Shown one piece after another: positions 61,388 to 64,000 of a stretch of DNA of 64,000 nucleotides. The DNA is from JAWWOL01 sp963797535 (GTDB lineage Bacteria; Actinomycetota; Actinomycetes; JAWWOL01). A program made the translations under genes and the position numbers. The DNA lies in the NCBI GenBank assembly GCA_963797535.1, contig CAWCPQ010000001.1:1860001-1924000 (forward strand), read 5' to 3'. Below the pieces are notes generated by a model, which saw only the letters and a list, made by a program, of their open reading frames with translations, did no database searches and was not told the DNA's origin. Positions within the stretch are counted from its first letter, which is position 1, and each line of letters opens with the position of its first letter.

Positions 61388-63112
61388 CTAGTCCTCCGCT
61401 CGGGCCGTGGCTTCCCAGTGCGCGCCGGTCTCGGCACGGAATGCCTCGACAGCCGCATCGACGGTCGGATAGAAGTGGGTCGGGTCGATCGTACGGGTCA
61501 GACCGTACTTCTCGATCTTGCGACGGACCGGATCCTTCAGCTCGGCGAACACCAGGCTGATGTGCTGCTGGTTCAGCTCCTCGTCGAGGTCCTCGAGCTG
61601 ATCCGCTGCTGTTGTGTCGACGTCGGTGATCGGTTCGGCGGCGACCAGGATCCACCGCGGCTTCGGGGACTCGCTGGCCACATGCATCACGGCCGCTCGG
61701 AACGCCTTCGCGTTGGCAAAGATCAGCGGGGCGTCGAAACGCACGACGACGAGCCCCGGCAGCTGCTGCGCGTCAGGGTAGGAGCGCAGGTCGTGGAAGC
61801 CGCCCATCGAGTCGACTCGTCCGAGCTTGGTCTGGTACGGCCACCAGGCGCGCCGGAAGACGTTGAGGATCGACAGGCCCACGGCAATGAGGATGCCGGT
61901 GAGGACACCGAGCAGGGCGACGCCGAGGAAGGCCGTGATCGAGAGCAGGCATTCGACCTTGCCCTGCCGCCACAGCCGTACCGTGCCGGGAATGTCGGCG
62001 AGGGAGAGCGCTGCGGTGATGACGATCGCGGCGAGGGCCGGTTGCGGCAGGTTGCGGAACAGGCCGGGGATCAGCACGATCATGACCGTGATGAGGACGG
62101 CGCCGACGACACCGGCCAGCTGGGTCTTGGCGCCGGAGCGCTCCGCCACCGCGGTGCGCGAACCGCTGGTGCTGACCGGGAACCCCTGGAACAGGCCCGC
62201 GGCGAGGTTGGCGGTGCCGATGCCGACCATTTCCTGGTTGCCGTGGACCTCATCGCCCGCCCGGGCGGCGAACGACGACGCGGTGGAGATCGTGTCGGCC
62301 AGGGACACGAGTGCGATGCCGGCGGCGCCGGTCAGGATCGGGCCGACGTCCGACCAGGGAACTCGGGGGATCGTCAGCGGCGGGAAACCCTTGGGCAGCA
62401 CACCCACCAGGCTCACGCCGTGCTCCCCCAGGTTGAAGACCACCGCGGCGGCAATCGAGAGCACCACCATGATCAGGATGGCCGGGACCTTGGGCAGCCA
62501 ACGCTGGAGCACCAGGATCAAGACGATGCCAGCGATGCCGACCGCAGCAGCGGCGCCGACCGCCTTGCCGTCGGCGAGACCTTCAACAAATCCGATGATC
62601 TCCCCGATGAGGTTGTCGGCGCTGACTTTGAAGCCGAACAGCTTGGGCAGCTGGCCGACCAGGATGGTCACGGCCAGGCCGTTCATGTAGCCGATCATCG
62701 TCGGCTTGGACAGCAGGTCCGCGATGAAGCCCAGCTTGGCGACGGCCGCCAGGATCATGATGGCTGCGACGCAGAGCGCCAGCAGCGACGCGATCGCGAT
62801 TGCCTTCTCGGGGTCACCGCCGGCGCCGACGAGCGGCAGGATGGTCGCCGCGATCATCGGCCCGAGCGAGGAGTCGGGGCCGAGAACGAGGATGCGGGAC
62901 GGGCCCAGAGCCGCGTACCCCAGCAAACACATGATCGACGTGTAAAGCCCGGTGATCGCCGGCAACCCGGCCAGCTCGGCGTAGGCCATGCCCTGCGGCA
63001 CCAGCAGCGTTGTCAGGACGACACCGGCGACGATGTCCTTGGCCAACCACGGCCGTTGATAGCTCGCCACGGCGCGCACCCCTGGCACGGCCTGCAGGAA
63101 CGACACGTTCAC
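61388..63112 (-). CDS. SulP-family anion transporter with STAS domain
   Basis: A 574-residue sulfate permease family protein: residues ~15-410 have about 10-12 helices with LAKDIVAGVVLTTLLVPQGM, GFPVSTSGSRTAVAERSGAK; residues ~430-565 are a STAS domain (VVVRFDAPLIFANAKAFRAA, DVDTTAADQLEDLDEELNQQ). It imports sulfate, bicarbonate or other anions. Stop is 3 bases from the lipid-kinase start on the same strand, so they may be co-transcribed. Confidence 0.93.
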   Translation of the reverse strand: MNVSFLQAVPGVRAVASYQRPWLAKDIVAGVVLTTLLVPQGMAYAELAGLPAITGLYTSIMCLLGYAALGPSRILVLGPDSSLGPMIAATILPLVGAGGDPEKAIAIASLLALCVAAIMILAAVAKLGFIADLLSKPTMIGYMNGLAVTILVGQLPKLFGFKVSADNLIGEIIGFVEGLADGKAVGAAAAVGIAGIVLILVLQRWLPKVPAILIMVVLSIAAAVVFNLGEHGVSLVGVLPKGFPPLTIPRVPWSDVGPILTGAAGIALVSLADTISTASSFAARAGDEVHGNQEMVGIGTANLAAGLFQGFPVSTSGSRTAVAERSGAKTQLAGVVGAVLITVMIVLIPGLFRNLPQPALAAIVITAALSLADIPGTVRLWRQGKVECLLSITAFLGVALLGVLTGILIAVGLSILNVFRRAWWPYQTKLGRVDSMGGFHDLRSYPDAQQLPGLVVVRFDAPLIFANAKAFRAAVMHVASESPKPRWILVAAEPITDVDTTAADQLEDLDEELNQQHISLVFAELKDPVRRKIEKYGLTRTIDPTHFYPTVDAAVEAFRAETGAHWEATARAED

Positions 63113-63220
63113 CTCGCCATCCCACGTCAGGTCACCGCTGTGGTGATGATCGTCTCAAACTCGGCACACTGAGTCGAACGAGCGCGCGAGAGACGGCCAC
63201 TTCGGTGAGGAAGGACGAGC

Positions 63221-63961
63221 GTGCCTGACGCTGCCATCCACGTACGAGGCCTCGACGTCGAACGTGGCGGCCGGCTGGTCGTCAGGGACCTCCGGTTCGA
63301 CGTTCAGCCAGGCGAGATCGTGGGTCTGCTGGGTCCGAGCGGGTGCGGCAAGTCGACGTTGATGCGCGCCCTCGTGGGCGTACAGCTCGGGGTCACCGGG
63401 GAGATCACGTTGCTCGGGGACCCCGCAGGGTCATCGTCGCTGCGCACGCAGGTTGGCTACATGACCCAGGAGGCCTCGGTCTACGTCGACCTCACCGTCA
63501 TGGAGAACTTGCGCTACTTCGCGGCCGTCGGCGGTGCCAGCCGGGAACGTGCCGACGAGGTACTCGCGGACGTGGACCTCGCGGCCCAGCGGGACCGGCT
63601 GGTCGGGTCGCTGTCCGGCGGCCAGCGCAACCGGGTGTCGCTCGCTGCAGCATTGCTCGCCGAGCCTCGGATGCTGATCCTCGACGAGCCCACCGTGGGC
63701 CTGGATCCCGTACTCCGTAAGGACTTGTGGCAAAGATTTCGGCGCCTCGCTGCAAGCGGGGTGACCTTGCTGATCTCGAGCCACGTGATGGATGAGGCCA
63801 GCGAGTGCGACCGGATCCTGATGATGCGCGACGGGCGGCTGCTGGCTGACGCGACGCTGGAGGCACTGCTCGCGCAGACCGCGACCGGCAACATCACGGA
63901 CGCGTTCCTGGCCCTGGTCGAGTCGGACAGCGAGCAGGACGAGGACCGCGCCGATGGCTGA
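63221..63961 (+). CDS. ABC transporter ATP-binding protein (DrrA-like)
   Basis: A 246-residue ATPase: Walker A GPSGCGKST, Q-loop in GYMTQEAS, signature LSGGQRNRVSLAAALL, Walker B MLILDEPTVGLDP, H-loop SSHVMDEA. Type of the ABC-2/drug exporter ATPases. GTG 63221 follows GAGGAAGGA. Overlaps the next, partial gene by 8 bases. Confidence 0.93.
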   Translation: MPDAAIHVRGLDVERGGRLVVRDLRFDVQPGEIVGLLGPSGCGKSTLMRALVGVQLGVTGEITLLGDPAGSSSLRTQVGYMTQEASVYVDLTVMENLRYFAAVGGASRERADEVLADVDLAAQRDRLVGSLSGGQRNRVSLAAALLAEPRMLILDEPTVGLDPVLRKDLWQRFRRLAASGVTLLISSHVMDEASECDRILMMRDGRLLADATLEALLAQTATGNITDAFLALVESDSEQDEDRADG

Positions 63962-64000
63962 CATCCGGGTCTCTCACCCTCGCATCCTCGTGGCCACCGC
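63954..64000 (+). CDS. Start of an ABC-2 permease gene (partial)
   Basis: ATG 63954 opens MADIRVSHPRILVATA and runs off the window. It overlaps the ATPase gene by 8 bases, which fits an ABC-2 permease partner. Too short to confirm. Confidence 0.5.
   Translation, partial: MADIRVSHPRILVAT

Noticed and set aside
60995..63172. A long plus-strand open frame (725 codons) opposite SulP and the lipid kinase
   Set aside because: Antisense to well-supported genes and rich in Asp/Gly/Arg/Gln without a domain; a GC artefact.
1..64000. tRNA or rRNA genes
   Set aside because: No cloverleaf with a T-loop such as GGTTCGAATCC and no conserved rRNA stretch was seen; the only GTTCGAA is in the LexA box.

Overview
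The window is dense, high-GC DNA with many GTG starts, 1-4 base gene overlaps, a TCGAAC-N4-GTTCGA LexA box, a SARP-type regulator, ECF sigma factors and a hopanoid cluster. This is the signature of an actinomycete chromosome. I cannot place it below that level. No rRNA, tRNA, CRISPR array, insertion sequence or replication origin was seen, and no gene-free stretch exceeds about 300 bases.

Layout. 1-2105 (minus) is a BTAD/nSTAND1 regulator that runs off the left edge, divergent from a small secreted peptide (2237). 2497-7514 (minus) is a redox/pH operon: NhaA-DsbA fusion, response regulator-thioredoxin reductase fusion, and cNMP-domain histidine kinase. 7582-15101 holds a GNAT protein, a LexA box beside a broken DUF222/HNH gene, an FAD oxidoreductase, a SigE-family sigma factor with a membrane partner, a DUF4242 protein, an AraC regulator and an ECF42/YCII module with its own promoter. 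15194-29372 is a lipid region: membrane protein, PAP2-WS/DGAT fusion, then a tightly overlapped hopanoid operon (hpnC, hpnD, hpnE, polyprenyl synthase, shc, an HpnG-IspH fusion, hpnH), followed by an SDR, a DMT-type exporter and a glycosyltransferase.

29455-36387 carries a 40-residue small ORF coupled to a PucR regulator, then an operon of two paralogous proteins of unknown function, a DyP peroxidase, a P450 and a GAP-family membrane protein, and an LLM flavoprotein. 36376-44339 is a glycoside-utilisation locus: an ABC importer, GH3 glycosidase and acetyl esterase, divergent from a LacI regulator with legible promoters and operators. 44363-47883 has a PadR module, a secreted protein, a broken glutaminase and an MBL-fold hydrolase. 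48040-54829 looks like a cyclic-nucleotide locus: MFS-cNMP fusion, calcineurin-like phosphoesterase, degenerate cNMP protein and a soluble-adenylyl-cyclase-like giant. 54942-60017 encodes a 1,691-residue secreted gingipain-like (C25) protein with 15 YSPSI-type repeats. The right end has a broken lipid kinase, a SulP transporter and the start of an ABC exporter.

Five genes contain single-base frameshifts in or beside short G/C runs while the coding signal continues in the next frame. This suggests uncorrected sequencing or assembly indels, at least in part, rather than five independent gene deaths.
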